From: CAVPTL01 sp963708725
Lineage (GTDB): Bacteria; Actinomycetota; Thermoleophilia; Gaiellales; JAICJC01
Direction of reading: 5' to 3'
Assembly (NCBI GenBank): GCA_963708725.1
Contig: CAVPTL010000008.1
Location: forward strand, 1-64,000
DNA length: 64,000 nucleotides
This document shows, piece after piece, positions 28,211 to 37,208 of the stretch; position 1 is the stretch's first letter, and every line of letters starts with the position of its first letter. Position numbers and translations under genes: made by a program. The notes under the pieces are model-generated. The model was not told where the DNA came from. It saw nothing but the letters and a program-made list of their open reading frames with translations, and searched no databases.

Positions 28211-28998
28211 ATGAAGCACGGCACCAACGACGGGACAATGCGCGAACCCCTGGCCGTCTGGCCAACCGTACTGGCAAGATCCGCCGTGGATCCTGTCGGG
28301 TCGCGTGGTAACAGGTTGGTTCGACGCACCATGGTCGGTAATTGAAGCTTCAGTAAGCCCCGATCTCCTCCCCGAGCCGAGCCGTGTCGTCCGGACTCGC
28401 CTGAGGTTTTACGATCTTCGAATTCGAGGCGGTCGATCCAGACGAACACCAACTCGGACCGGCTCGCGGGGTGTTCCGCGAGACCTCGCTTGGTTTTGCG
28501 GCCCGAGCGAAGGGCATTGACGGCGAGATTTCAGCCTACCTCTGGTCAGACTCTCACGTGTACACGATGTGGGCTCGGGAGGCGTTCGGCTGGCCCGTAG
28601 CGGCGGCGACCGTGGATCTCCAAGGCACGATCTGGGCACCCGGGGCGTACCGTGGCGGTACAGGTCTGGCGCGGATGGAAGATGCCTTCGGTTCGGCCGA
28701 ACTCAGCGCCATACAGCCATCCGCCGAACCCACCGGGGTCGGGTCGCCTGGCGCACCCTGGTTGACCCCCCGCCGGATTCTTAGGCGAGCTGGACGCGAT
28801 CCCGAGGATCGTGAGGTGTTGCTGGTTCGACCTCAGACCCGCGAGGCCGGCGCACGGTACGTGGGTACAGCCACTGCAGCGTTCAACTTCCCAGACCCCC
28901 ACCCGCTGAGTGGGATCGAGAACAGCGAGGCCGAAATCGAACTGATCGACGGGATCGTCCTGGTGGTGGGTGCCGACGTCGAGGTCTTAGGTGACTGA
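28211..28998 (+). CDS. Acetoacetate decarboxylase-superfamily protein lacking the Schiff-base lysine, two frameshifts
   Basis: Recognised through FRETSLGFAARAKG and WAREAFGWPVAAATVDLQG, which line up with the ADC core. In true decarboxylases the last motif reads like GREIxGYPKK, with the Schiff-base lysine; here the corresponding residues are WPVA. Upstream, WILSGRVVTGWFDAPW and EASVSPDLLPEPSRVVR are in other frames, with shifts near 28268 and 28415. Repaired length is about 262 aa. ADC-fold proteins without lysine are known to do other chemistry such as hydrolysis or aldol/dehydration, so ordinary decarboxylation is unlikely. The 5' end (ATG 28211) is tentative. Confidence 0.62.
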
Positions 28999-29776
28999 GA
29001 ACCACAGCCCCGCAGACCCCGATGAACCGACGGTCGCGATCGTTACCGGAGGCGCAAGTGGAATCGGACTTGCAATCTGTCAGCGGCTTGCCGCAGACAA
29101 CTGGACCGTTATCGCCTGGGACACGACGACCAGCCCCCCAGTCGACGAGCTCCAATTGATGGAGGTTGACGTCAGCGACCGCACGTCGGTACAGCAAGCG
29201 TTCAACGAGGTTGCATCTCGCCACGCGCGCATCGATCTGCTCGTGAATTGCGCCGGGATCACGCGAATAGGACCGACCGAGTCGATGCCCTGGGAGGATT
29301 GGTCGGGAGTGCTCGACGTTAACTTGCACGGAGCATTCAACTGCACTCAAGCGGCAGCCAATCACATGCTCCCCAACGGTCGCGGCTCGATAGTCAACAT
29401 CGTCTCAGTGGCGGCCGAGAGGGGCGCAACTCACCGCGCTCCGTACTGCGTTTCCAAGGCCGGCCTACTCGCCCTGACCCGCGTATGTGCGGTCGAGTGG
29501 GCGAAGCGCGGAGTGCGCGTCAATGCCGTCGGGCCGGGGTGGACGGGAACACCCTTATTTTGGGAGGCTCTTTCCACGGGAGCCGCCGGCTTAGACCACA
29601 TACTTCCGCTTATCCCAGCCGGGCGTTTGGCTGAAGCGGAAGAGATAGCGTCAGTGGTGAGTTTCCTGGCGTCGCCGGCAGCATCGTACGTCACTGGACA
29701 GGTCGTCTACGTCGACGGGGGATACACGGCCGATTACCATCTCGGCGTATCACTGCCCGAAGGCGAGAAAGGATAG
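28991..29776 (+). CDS. Short-chain dehydrogenase/reductase
   Basis: Intact 261-aa SDR: TGGASGIGLAICQRLAAD, NCAGITRIG, GSIVNIVSVAAERGA, the catalytic pair in YCVSK, GPGWTGTPLF, and the C-terminal TGQVVYVDGGY. The GTG start overlaps the end of the previous gene by 8 bp. It is one of four SDRs in the cluster. Together with the enolase-superfamily gene just downstream it could oxidise the 2-keto-3-deoxy acid formed there. Confidence 0.87.
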   Translation: MTENHSPADPDEPTVAIVTGGASGIGLAICQRLAADNWTVIAWDTTTSPPVDELQLMEVDVSDRTSVQQAFNEVASRHARIDLLVNCAGITRIGPTESMPWEDWSGVLDVNLHGAFNCTQAAANHMLPNGRGSIVNIVSVAAERGATHRAPYCVSKAGLLALTRVCAVEWAKRGVRVNAVGPGWTGTPLFWEALSTGAAGLDHILPLIPAGRLAEAEEIASVVSFLASPAASYVTGQVVYVDGGYTADYHLGVSLPEGEKG

Positions 29777-29780
29777 TTCG

Positions 29781-30918
29781 GTGGGCTCAGGTTCGATGGA
29801 GCCAAGGGACGAGGCGATTGCGGCGATCGAGGCTTCCACGTGCCGATTTCTGCTCCCCGAGCCCATCGTGCTCGAGGACTTCGAGATTCGTTCGCGCGAA
29901 TACGTCGTCGTACGGGTCGTCACGACCTCCGGGCTCGAAGGAGTTGCGTGGTCGCTAACGCGTGGCGCACCGATGGCACAGGTCATCGACTCCCTCGTCG
30001 CTCCGCTGGCCGTCGGACAGGACGCGTTCGCGATTCCAGCGCTTCTCGAGCGGTTCGAACGACAGCTCTCCCTGCTGGGCACGGACGGGCTCGTGCAGCG
30101 GGCGATCTCGCTCCTCGATATCGCACTTTGGGACATTAGAGGCAAGGCATTCGGAGCGCCGGTTTGGCGACTGCTCGGCGGATACCGCACCGTCGCACCC
30201 ACCCTCCTGGTCGACGCCTACCCAGGGCCGGACGGGACCGACGGCTTGATCGAGGGAATCGTTCGTCGTGCTGGCGAGGGCTACCCGGCGATGAAACTAC
30301 ACAGTCATGCAGACCCGGAGGTCACCACCGCCCTCCTCGCAGGGGCGAGAGAGGCGGTCGGGTCGGCAATCGAGTTCGTTGTCGATGTGTCAATGAGTTG
30401 GCGGGATACACGAGAGGGACTCAGCGCGATTGGACGGTGGGCCCCGTATCACCCTGCGTGGATCGAAGACCCCTTCCGCGGGGAGAAGTCAGAGATGATT
30501 CGATTCCTCCGCCAGCGAAGCAGCGTGCCGATTGGAGCGGGCGATGAGGTCGCTAATCCGCTCGCGATCAAACGGCTCATCACAACCGGTGCCGTCGATG
30601 TCGTCCGTCTCGACGCGACGTGCCAGGGAGGATTCAGCGGATTCGCAGCGCTCGCCGGATTGGCCATTGACCACGGCGTGCGGGATCTCCCCCCATACGT
30701 ACCCCGAGATCCACCAGCATTGCGCATTTGCACTCCCTGGAATCCGGCACATCGAACTTTATGCTCCGGAGAATCGTTACGATTGCACTGAGGCATTCCT
30801 CGACACCGAGTCGACCGTGCGGGCGGTTCGAGGACTGGTGAGCGCGCCAGCGCGGCCGGGGCTTGGGGTTGACATCGATTGGAGCGCGGTGAAGACTCAT
30901 GCCGTCAGCCGCAAGTGA
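29781..30918 (+). CDS. Enolase-superfamily acid sugar dehydratase/racemase (mandelate racemase group), frameshift near 30684
   Basis: Barrel enzyme abstracting a proton alpha to a carboxylate. Visible catalytic elements are KLH on the second strand (AMKLHSH), the Mg ligands in VVDVSMSW, WIEDPF and GAGDEV, and the His region SPHTYPEIHQH after the break. An extra G near 30684 throws the frame. HTYPEIHQHCAFALPG and the tail to 30918 are one frame over. Repaired length is about 378 aa, normal. Most relatives dehydrate aldonic acids to 2-keto-3-deoxy acids, which fits the lactonase and SDRs upstream. Confidence 0.78.
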
Positions 30919-30954
30919 CCCTCCGACGGGCACCGAACGCGAACGGTCGTGCGG

Positions 30955-30973
30955 TACTATTGACCGGGTGACC
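30955..30973 (+). promoter_or_regulatory. Possible lacI-family gene promoter with TGACC half-sites
   Basis: TACTAT at 30955-30960 could be a -10 element; no good -35 is seen. Two TGACC words follow at 30961-30965 and 30969-30973, the same 3' half as in the permease operator (TTTGACC). This hints at autoregulation but is weak. Confidence 0.28.
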
Positions 30974-30990
30974 GACTGTTCGGATCCGCA

Positions 30991-32004
30991 ATGAGCAGTG
31001 AAGCCGTCACTCTTCGACAAATCGCCGAATCGGTGGGATGCGACATCTCAACCGTTTCCAAGGTGCTCCACGGGGGAAATATCCGGGTCCGGCCGGATAC
31101 CGCGGAGAGAATTTTCGCCGCCGCAGAGCGACTGCGATATCACCCCAACGCCGCCGCAAGGAGCTTGCGCCTTCAGCGCACACTCGCTCTGGGGATGCTC
31201 CTTCCTGACCTCGCAAATCCCGTGTATGCGACGATCGTTCGAGGCGCGGTGCGGCGAGCGGAAGCTTTGGGCTACGTCATGCTGGTGGGTGAGCTTCACC
31301 ACGAACGCGCCGAGGAGGCATTCGAACGGCTCCTCAGCGAGCGTCGGATCGACGGTCTCATCGTCGCCACCGCGGAGGACTCGCAGGAGTTGGCGGCACA
31401 TCTCTCGGCAGACTCGCGACCGTTCGTGTTCGTCAACCGCAGCGTGACCGGCGCTTCTCGAAGCGTCACGCTCGACGACGAGGCCGGTGGGGCTCTCGCT
31501 GCTGGTGCGCTGTATGAGGCTGGCCATCGAAGCCTCGGGCTTGTTGCGGGACCAGACGAGGTTGACACCGCCCACCGGCGGCGCCTTGGATTCGAACGAC
31601 GTTGCCGAGAGCTCGGGCTGAGTGAGCCCTTGGTCGAAACGACCAAGTACACGGCGCGGGGAGGCTACGAAGCGACGAAGCGACTTCTCGAGTCGACCCC
31701 CAGGCCCACCGGTCTTTTTGCCTCGAACCTCCTCGTCAGCCTGGGCGCACTCAACGCGGTACACGCAGCGAACCTCGCGGTTCCGGGTGACATCTCGCTC
31801 GTCGGGTTCGACGACGACGACATCGCGGCGTTCACTTGGCCACCACTAACGGGCATCCGGCTTCCGTTCGAGGAGATGGGGGAGGTCGTTGTCAACGAGA
31901 TTGACCGGATTATTGGCGGCGGAGCGCCTCGGGACGTCGTTGTGAAGACCAAGCCGGCGGTGGTGATGCGCGCAACCCTCGGCCCGCCGACGCACGGTGG
32001 GTAA
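30991..32004 (+). CDS. LacI-family transcriptional regulator
   Basis: 337 aa. The N-terminal helix-turn-helix and hinge are TLRQIAESVGCDISTVSKVL and RLRYHPNAAARSLR (about residues 7-60). A periplasmic-binding-protein-like effector domain follows, with LALGMLLPDLANPVYATIV, DGLIVATAED, PTGLFASN and DISLVGFDDDDIAAF. Such repressors release DNA on binding a sugar or nucleoside-like ligand. As the only regulator in 17.6-32 kb it probably controls the cluster through the 16-bp boxes near 18507 and 22884. Confidence 0.9.
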   Translation: MSSEAVTLRQIAESVGCDISTVSKVLHGGNIRVRPDTAERIFAAAERLRYHPNAAARSLRLQRTLALGMLLPDLANPVYATIVRGAVRRAEALGYVMLVGELHHERAEEAFERLLSERRIDGLIVATAEDSQELAAHLSADSRPFVFVNRSVTGASRSVTLDDEAGGALAAGALYEAGHRSLGLVAGPDEVDTAHRRRLGFERRCRELGLSEPLVETTKYTARGGYEATKRLLESTPRPTGLFASNLLVSLGALNAVHAANLAVPGDISLVGFDDDDIAAFTWPPLTGIRLPFEEMGEVVVNEIDRIIGGGAPRDVVVKTKPAVVMRATLGPPTHGG

Positions 32005-32058
32005 CTGCCCCCTGTGAGACGTAATGCATATCCCTGTCAACCAGGCCGTTTCCCGAGA

Positions 32059-32131
<73 letters not shown>

Positions 32132-32198
32132 GGGTAACTCTCTGAACCGTCATCGACACCGGAACGCTGCAACTCTAGCCCAGCCGGCGCGCCGGGCG

Positions 32199-33702
32199 TT
32201 ACGAACCCGCGATCTGCATGTACAGCTGAAGCTGGTAGCGGCCGTCGGTGCCTGGAGCGGCTGAGAGTACGACCCCGGCGACGCTGTCCAACGGCTTGGG
32301 CTGGGTGCTCGGCGTGTCCTGAAGATCGCCGAGGAAGCCAAGGTCTGCGGCCAGCACGAACGACACATTGTCGAGCGGGCCGGCGTTCTTCACCAGCTCG
32401 GCGGGCGTTGGGCCGGGAATCGGCTGGGAACCGCTGAACGACCTCGAGTGGATCCAGACCACGTCGCCGTCACGGCCGCTGGTCGCGCCGGTCGGGGCGC
32501 GGCTCTTGGCCACTGCGGCGAGCACCTGCTCAGCCTTGTCGGGATCACTCGGCTTGAACGCCGCACCAGGGTTTGAGCCATAGAACCACGCTTCTTCACC
32601 ATCGTCGACCGCCGCCACATCGGTGGGCGTGAGCCCAAACAGCCCGAGCACGAGGTGGTTGACCGTGTCGGTGGTCGGCGGGTTCGAGTCGTCGCTCAAC
32701 ACGCCGTTCAGGATCCCCGAGATCCGGCCAACCTGTGATCCCGAGTCTTTGATGCCCAGGTACACGATCTGGTTCTCCGGCCCGTGGTCGATCAGGCTCG
32801 GCGTGAATACCGGCCCGGGGTGATAGCCGTTGGGGAGCACGTGCGGCGTCGCGCGCATCCACACACCGTTCGCATTGGCGCCAACCACCAGCGCGGTGTC
32901 GGCGAGGCCGAGGCCATTGGTCAGTCCCGTGCCCAGTGGGCTCACGTCGACCGTGGGATCCCACAGGTGGGAGATCTCACTCGAGAGGTCGCCGCGGGTG
33001 TAGGCAACCAACGCGGCATCGGTCGCGTCGACCGAGGCCATCGACGAGGTGAAGCTCTCGTCGTTCAGCAGCGACGGATGATCACCAGCTGCGGTGGCGA
33101 TCGACTCGTGCAGGAGTTGAGCAGAGCTCGCCCACAGCCACACGTCATCCGAAAGCGCGGAGAATCCGGTGTAACTCTTCTTGCCTTGGTAGATCGCATA
33201 GGCGCCGTCCGACCCGTCGCGGGTGTATTCGGTGTTCAGATAGTGCTCCATCGCGGCGTGGTCGGCCACCGCGTTGTAGGCGATCACGTCCGCCATCGGG
33301 TAGTCAGGATCACCGCTCGGAAGGCGGCGATCAGACACCAGCGCCTCCGAGCCCTCGGCACCCAGCGCGTGTCGTAAGGCCGCCGAGGTCGGGGCGAAGT
33401 CAGCGCCGGTCATCAAGCGGATCAGCATCTCCACCGAGTCGGACGGGTCAAAGTTGTTGAAGCCCTTGACGCGATCGCGCATCGTCGTCAACGCGTCCCA
33501 TGCCGGCCCACTGCCGGCGGTACGGACGTACAGCAACGAGCCCTTGGGAGTAAACGCAGCACCGGGACCGGGATCGGCCCCACCCGTTGGGGTCGAAGCC
33601 GTCGAGCCGCTCGTCGCCGTGGTTGCCGCGTTACCGCAGCCGGCGGCGAGGAACACGAGGAGCAGAGCGGTGATTACGAGGCGAGGGCGGATACGGGTTC
33701 AT
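32199..33702 (-). CDS. Secreted lipoprotein of unknown function (DUF3352-like)
   Basis: About 500-aa putative lipoprotein. A hydrophobic segment ending in the lipobox LAAGC is followed by a Ser/Thr/Gly-rich linker and a long domain with recurring PxxLLxDExF and ADTALVVGA elements, as in DUF3352-type extracytoplasmic proteins. The open frame formally begins at a GTG (33656) inside the signal peptide. The full signal (RPRLVITALLLVFLAAGC) continues upstream in frame, but the ATG at 33700-33702 is out of frame by one A, so either one base is extra or the start is non-standard. Surface-anchored; role unknown. Confidence 0.65.
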
Positions 33703-33769
33703 CGGTCGTGGCGTCTGCCGCCTTGAGGTCACCACCCCAGCCGCCCGCATCAGGGTCGGGCGCTCGCGT

Positions 33770-34189
33770 TCAGCACAACAGAAGCCCATTTCGCGGCGTC
33801 GTTCCCGCGCTGCCCGTGCCGGGGTCCTGGAGCCGCCCGCGATAGCGCACGTTGTGGCGGCATTCGACCAGGATCTGGGCGGTGCGACCGGCGGTCGATC
33901 CCCGCCCATCCACGGTGATGCTCGAGACCGTCCTCCAACCTGCTGCGGTGCGCCGCTGAATCTGTGAGTTCGCGGTCCAGCCGGTCTTCTCGGTGGGACA
34001 TCGCACGTCGTACTTGAACGAGTCGATCCCGATCATGTAGCTGTGACTCAGGTCGCGCGGCCCGCCGAACGAGCAGCGAGTGCTGGCCGAGACATCGCTC
34101 GAGCCACCGTTGACGAGCAGCGCTCCGAGGAAGAGCGCGAGCGTCAACCCGCCGGCAACGATCGAAAGCCACGCCGATCGGTGCGTCAT
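33770..34189 (-). CDS. Small secreted or membrane-anchored protein
   Basis: 139 aa with a single N-terminal hydrophobic segment (AWLSIVAGGLTLALFLGALLV) and an extracytoplasmic domain with four cysteines (near STRCSF, VRCPTEK, VECRHN and the final residue), suggesting disulphide bonds. No family recognised. It lies 18 bp downstream of the cysteine-synthase-like gene on the same strand and may be cotranscribed. Confidence 0.55.
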   Translation of the reverse strand: MTHRSAWLSIVAGGLTLALFLGALLVNGGSSDVSASTRCSFGGPRDLSHSYMIGIDSFKYDVRCPTEKTGWTANSQIQRRTAAGWRTVSSITVDGRGSTAGRTAQILVECRHNVRYRGRLQDPGTGSAGTTPRNGLLLC

Positions 34190-34207
34190 CGCGCCGACCC
34201 GGTGGGC

Positions 34208-35125
34208 TCAGGCGTAGTGATCAGTGATGTACTTCTCGCCCTCATCGCACAGCAGCGTGACCACCGTTTCGAGCTCCGGGCCGCGCTCACGCAAGCGCTT
34301 GGCGGCGACCATGTGCGCTCCCGAACTCGGCCCCACGAACAGCCCATGCTCGCGGGCCAGCCGGCGCATCTCCGCCAGACTCTCGACGCTCGATACCGAC
34401 ACGTACTCGTCCACCTCGTCGCCATGACGCTGAATGATGCCCGGCACGAACCCGTCGGCGATGCCCTCGATCGAGTGGTGGGCGATCTCGCCACACACGA
34501 TCGTGCAGGACTCGTCGGGTTCGAGGCCGACCACGCGCACCTCGGGATTTGCCTCGCGAAACGCTCGGCCCACGCCGATCAGCGTCCCGCCGGTACCGAC
34601 CCCCACCACGAACGCGTCGGGGGCCGCGGGCAGCTGTGCCAGGATCTCTGCCCCGAGCCACTCACGGTTCTCATCCACGTTCCACTGCGAATCGAACTGG
34701 GCCGGGTTGAAGTAGCCCGGCCGCGCACCCAACACCCGGGCATGCTCGAGGGCTGCGTTCACGTGAAAATCTCCGATCAGCATCACGTCGGCGCCGTGCG
34801 CTCGTGAGATCGCGGCCCGCTCGGGGCTCATGCCGGCGGGCATCACAACGAGCATCCGGTAGCCCTTGGCCGCGGCGACCATGCTCATCGCGTTTCCGGT
34901 GTTGCCACTCGAGGCCTCGACGATCGTGAATCCCGGCTGCAGGAGCCCCTCGGCCTCGGCCCGCTCGATCATGTAGCGGGCGATCCGCGCCTTGACCGAC
35001 CCCGACGGGTTCAGATACTCGAGTTTGGCGTACACGCCTTCGATCTGGAGGAGCGGCGTCGAGCCGATCGCATCGACGATCGATGTGACATAGCCCGAGG
35101 TGCTGGCAACGAGCGGGTCCGACAT
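34208..35125 (-). CDS. Cysteine synthase-like PLP enzyme (CysK/CysM family)
   Basis: 305-aa fold-type II PLP enzyme using O-acetylserine or a related donor. The PLP lysine is in NPSGSVKARIA (about residue 45), the asparagine loop is EASSGNTGNAMS, the phosphate loop GVGTGGTLIGVG, and the late PSSGAH motif contains the pyridine-contacting Ser. Ile-Ala after the PLP lysine differs from the usual Asp of CysK (VKDR), so the substrate may vary. It starts at ATG 35125. Confidence 0.83.
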   Translation of the reverse strand: MSDPLVASTSGYVTSIVDAIGSTPLLQIEGVYAKLEYLNPSGSVKARIARYMIERAEAEGLLQPGFTIVEASSGNTGNAMSMVAAAKGYRMLVVMPAGMSPERAAISRAHGADVMLIGDFHVNAALEHARVLGARPGYFNPAQFDSQWNVDENREWLGAEILAQLPAAPDAFVVGVGTGGTLIGVGRAFREANPEVRVVGLEPDESCTIVCGEIAHHSIEGIADGFVPGIIQRHGDEVDEYVSVSSVESLAEMRRLAREHGLFVGPSSGAHMVAAKRLRERGPELETVVTLLCDEGEKYITDHYA

Positions 35126-35142
35126 GCCAAAACCCTAGCCGC

Positions 35143-36459
35143 TCAGCCGAAGAATATCTGCACGAGCAGGAAAATATTCAGCGCGACGATCACCGTCGCG
35201 ACGGCAAATGCGGCCACCGTGGTCACGCGATGATTCGTCAGCGCCCCCATCAACCGGCGGCTGCGGCAAAACAGCACCAGCGGCACGAGTGCGAACGGAA
35301 TCCCGAACGACAGCGCCACCTGGCTCAACACCAACGCTCGAGTCGGGCTGACACCGATCGCAAGTACCACCATCGCCGGCACCATCGTCGTGAGCCGGCG
35401 CACGAACAGTGGAATCGACCGCTGCACGAAGCCCTGCATCACGACCTGGCCCGCCAGCGTCCCCACCGAGGATGAGGAGAGGCCCGACGCCAGAAGCGCG
35501 ATCCCAAACCAGGTCTCGGCGTGATCGCCGACCACGTTCTGGAATCCCGCGTAGGCGCCTTCGATGGTGTCGACCCCGTCCAGGCCGCCGGCGTGGAAGA
35601 TGCCGGCGGCGGCGATCAGCATCGACATGTTGACGAACCCGGCAACCGTCATCGCGATGATCACGTCGATTCGCTCAAACCGAAAGATCGCGAGCCGCTC
35701 ACGATCACTGCGACCGACCACGCGACTCTGGGTCAGCGCCGAATGCAGGTAGATCACATGGGGCATCACGGTCGCGCCGAGGATGCCCGCCGCCAAAACA
35801 ACGCTCTCGGTACCCGAGAAGCCCGGCACAAACAGGCCGTGGGCAACCTGCCCCGGATTGGGGTCGGCGTGGAACATCTGGAACGCGAACCCGGCCACGA
35901 TGATCCCCACCAGGCACACGATGGCCGCCTCGAGATGGCGAAAACCACCCTTGGTCTGAAGCGCCAGCAGAGCAAACGCGAATACACCGGTGAGAGCACC
36001 CGCCAAAAGCAGCGGGATCCCAAACAGCAGGTTGAGACCGAGCGCGGCGCCGATGAACTCGGCCAGGTCGGTGGCCATCGCGACCAGCTCGGCCTGAATC
36101 CACAACCCGATCGTGACCGGCCGTTTGAATTCCTGACGGCAGACCTCGGGCAGGTTCATGCCGGTGGCGATGCCGAGCTTGGCGCTCATCGTCTGGATCA
36201 GCATCGCCATCAGGTTTGACGCGAGGATGACCCACAAGAGCAGATAGCCGTACTTGGAGCCGGCGGCGATGTTGGTCGCGAAGTTACCCGGGTCGACATA
36301 CGCGACCGCCGCGATGAACGCCGGGCCAAGGAACGGCCACAGCGCCCTCGCACCTCGACGCTCACCCGAGAGCGACTGCTCGGCGGCCGTGGCCACCCGA
36401 GCTTCGCCAGGAAGCGCCGCAGCGCTCGGGTCGGTCGCGACCAGCTCGGGGGGCGGCAC
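35143..36459 (-). CDS. mntH: NRAMP-family Mn2+/Fe2+ transporter
   Basis: 438-aa inner-membrane proton-coupled divalent metal importer with about 11 helices. Helix 1 carries the metal-binding DPGN (AAVAYVDPGNFATNIAAG). Helix 6 has MPHVIYLHSAL, with the Met-Pro-His metal site. It is encoded 5 bp downstream of the mntR-type regulator on the same strand, the standard regulator-transporter pairing. The N-terminal 35 residues are variable and presumably cytoplasmic. Confidence 0.93.
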   Translation of the reverse strand: MPPPELVATDPSAAALPGEARVATAAEQSLSGERRGARALWPFLGPAFIAAVAYVDPGNFATNIAAGSKYGYLLLWVILASNLMAMLIQTMSAKLGIATGMNLPEVCRQEFKRPVTIGLWIQAELVAMATDLAEFIGAALGLNLLFGIPLLLAGALTGVFAFALLALQTKGGFRHLEAAIVCLVGIIVAGFAFQMFHADPNPGQVAHGLFVPGFSGTESVVLAAGILGATVMPHVIYLHSALTQSRVVGRSDRERLAIFRFERIDVIIAMTVAGFVNMSMLIAAAGIFHAGGLDGVDTIEGAYAGFQNVVGDHAETWFGIALLASGLSSSSVGTLAGQVVMQGFVQRSIPLFVRRLTTMVPAMVVLAIGVSPTRALVLSQVALSFGIPFALVPLVLFCRSRRLMGALTNHRVTTVAAFAVATVIVALNIFLLVQIFFG

Positions 36460-36464
36460 CGGCG

Positions 36465-37115
36465 TCAGTGCGACGCCACCTCAATCCTCGCCGCCACGCT
36501 GCGACCGATGGCGTGTCGTGCGCCATCGATCTCGACCGTCACCGGCCCGTCGAACGGAGCCTGCTCGACCACGACGACCTCGCGCTCGGGCATCAAGCCG
36601 AGGCTCGCGAGGTATCGCAAGAGTTCCGCATCGCTATCGGGGACGCGGCGGACAACCGCCTGGTCGCCCTCGGCGACATCGCACAACAGCACCCGCTCCT
36701 GATCGACCAGCACCAGGTCGGCGTTGGGAATCGGATCGCCGTGAGGATCGCGGGTCGGATACCCGAGCGCCGCATCGATGCGCGCCTCGAGCTCCTCGGA
36801 GAGGTGGTGCTCGAGCCGCTCGGCCTCGGTGTGCACCTCGTCCCAGCTCAATCCCAGCGCCTCCATCAGGTAGAGCTCGAGCAGCCGATGGTGGCGCACC
36901 ACCTCGAGCGCGATTCGCTCACCCGAGGGTGTGAGGGTCGCCCCGTGGTATCGCTCATGCTCGATCAGCCCAAGCTTGTCGAGCTTCTTGAGCATCGCCG
37001 TGGCCGATGCCGGAGACACCCCGAGTTCGGCCGCGAGGGCATTGGTCGTGACCTCGCCCCGGTTCTGGAGCTTCCAGATCGCCTTGAGATAGTCCTGGGC
37101 CGCCTCGCTAACCAT
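36465..37115 (-). CDS. mntR: Metal-dependent DtxR/MntR-family regulator
   Basis: 216 aa. The winged helix-turn-helix at about 5-65 is EVTTNALAAELGVSPASATA. A dimerisation/metal domain follows, with HRLLELYLMEALG, then DEVHTEAERLEHHLSEELEA, which supply His/Glu/Cys-type ligands. A C-terminal SH3/FeoA-like domain starts near LRYLASLGLMPEREVVVVE. It is the first gene of an operon with mntH and probably represses both when Mn2+ (or Fe2+) is abundant. A DtxR-like imperfect repeat overlaps its putative promoter. Confidence 0.9.
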   Translation of the reverse strand: MVSEAAQDYLKAIWKLQNRGEVTTNALAAELGVSPASATAMLKKLDKLGLIEHERYHGATLTPSGERIALEVVRHHRLLELYLMEALGLSWDEVHTEAERLEHHLSEELEARIDAALGYPTRDPHGDPIPNADLVLVDQERVLLCDVAEGDQAVVRRVPDSDAELLRYLASLGLMPEREVVVVEQAPFDGPVTVEIDGARHAIGRSVAARIEVASH

Positions 37116-37119
37116 GAAA

Positions 37120-37160
37120 ACAAGTTTAGACGAGACTCAAAAAATATTCAACAGAACTGT
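37120..37160 (-). promoter_or_regulatory. Putative mntR-mntH promoter and metal-regulator site
   Basis: Reading the minus strand, TTGAAT, a 17-bp spacer and TAAACT lie just upstream of the mntR ATG. The spacer and -10 contain the imperfect inverted element TTTGAGTCTCGTCTAAA, partly resembling DtxR/MntR boxes. Only moderate similarity, so tentative. Confidence 0.35.
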
Positions 37161-37175
37161 CACAAGTTCCGCGCC

Positions 37176-37208
37176 GTGAATAAAAGGTGCCTGGCACCAT
37201 TTATTCAA
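37176..37208. repeat. Dispersed 33-bp palindrome, copy 1
   Basis: Left arm GTGAATAAAAGGTGCC (37176-37191), centre T, right arm GGCACCATTTATTCAA (37193-37208). Two mismatches between arms make it the most degenerate of the four copies. It overlaps the stop codon of the kinase-aminotransferase gene. Confidence 0.85.
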
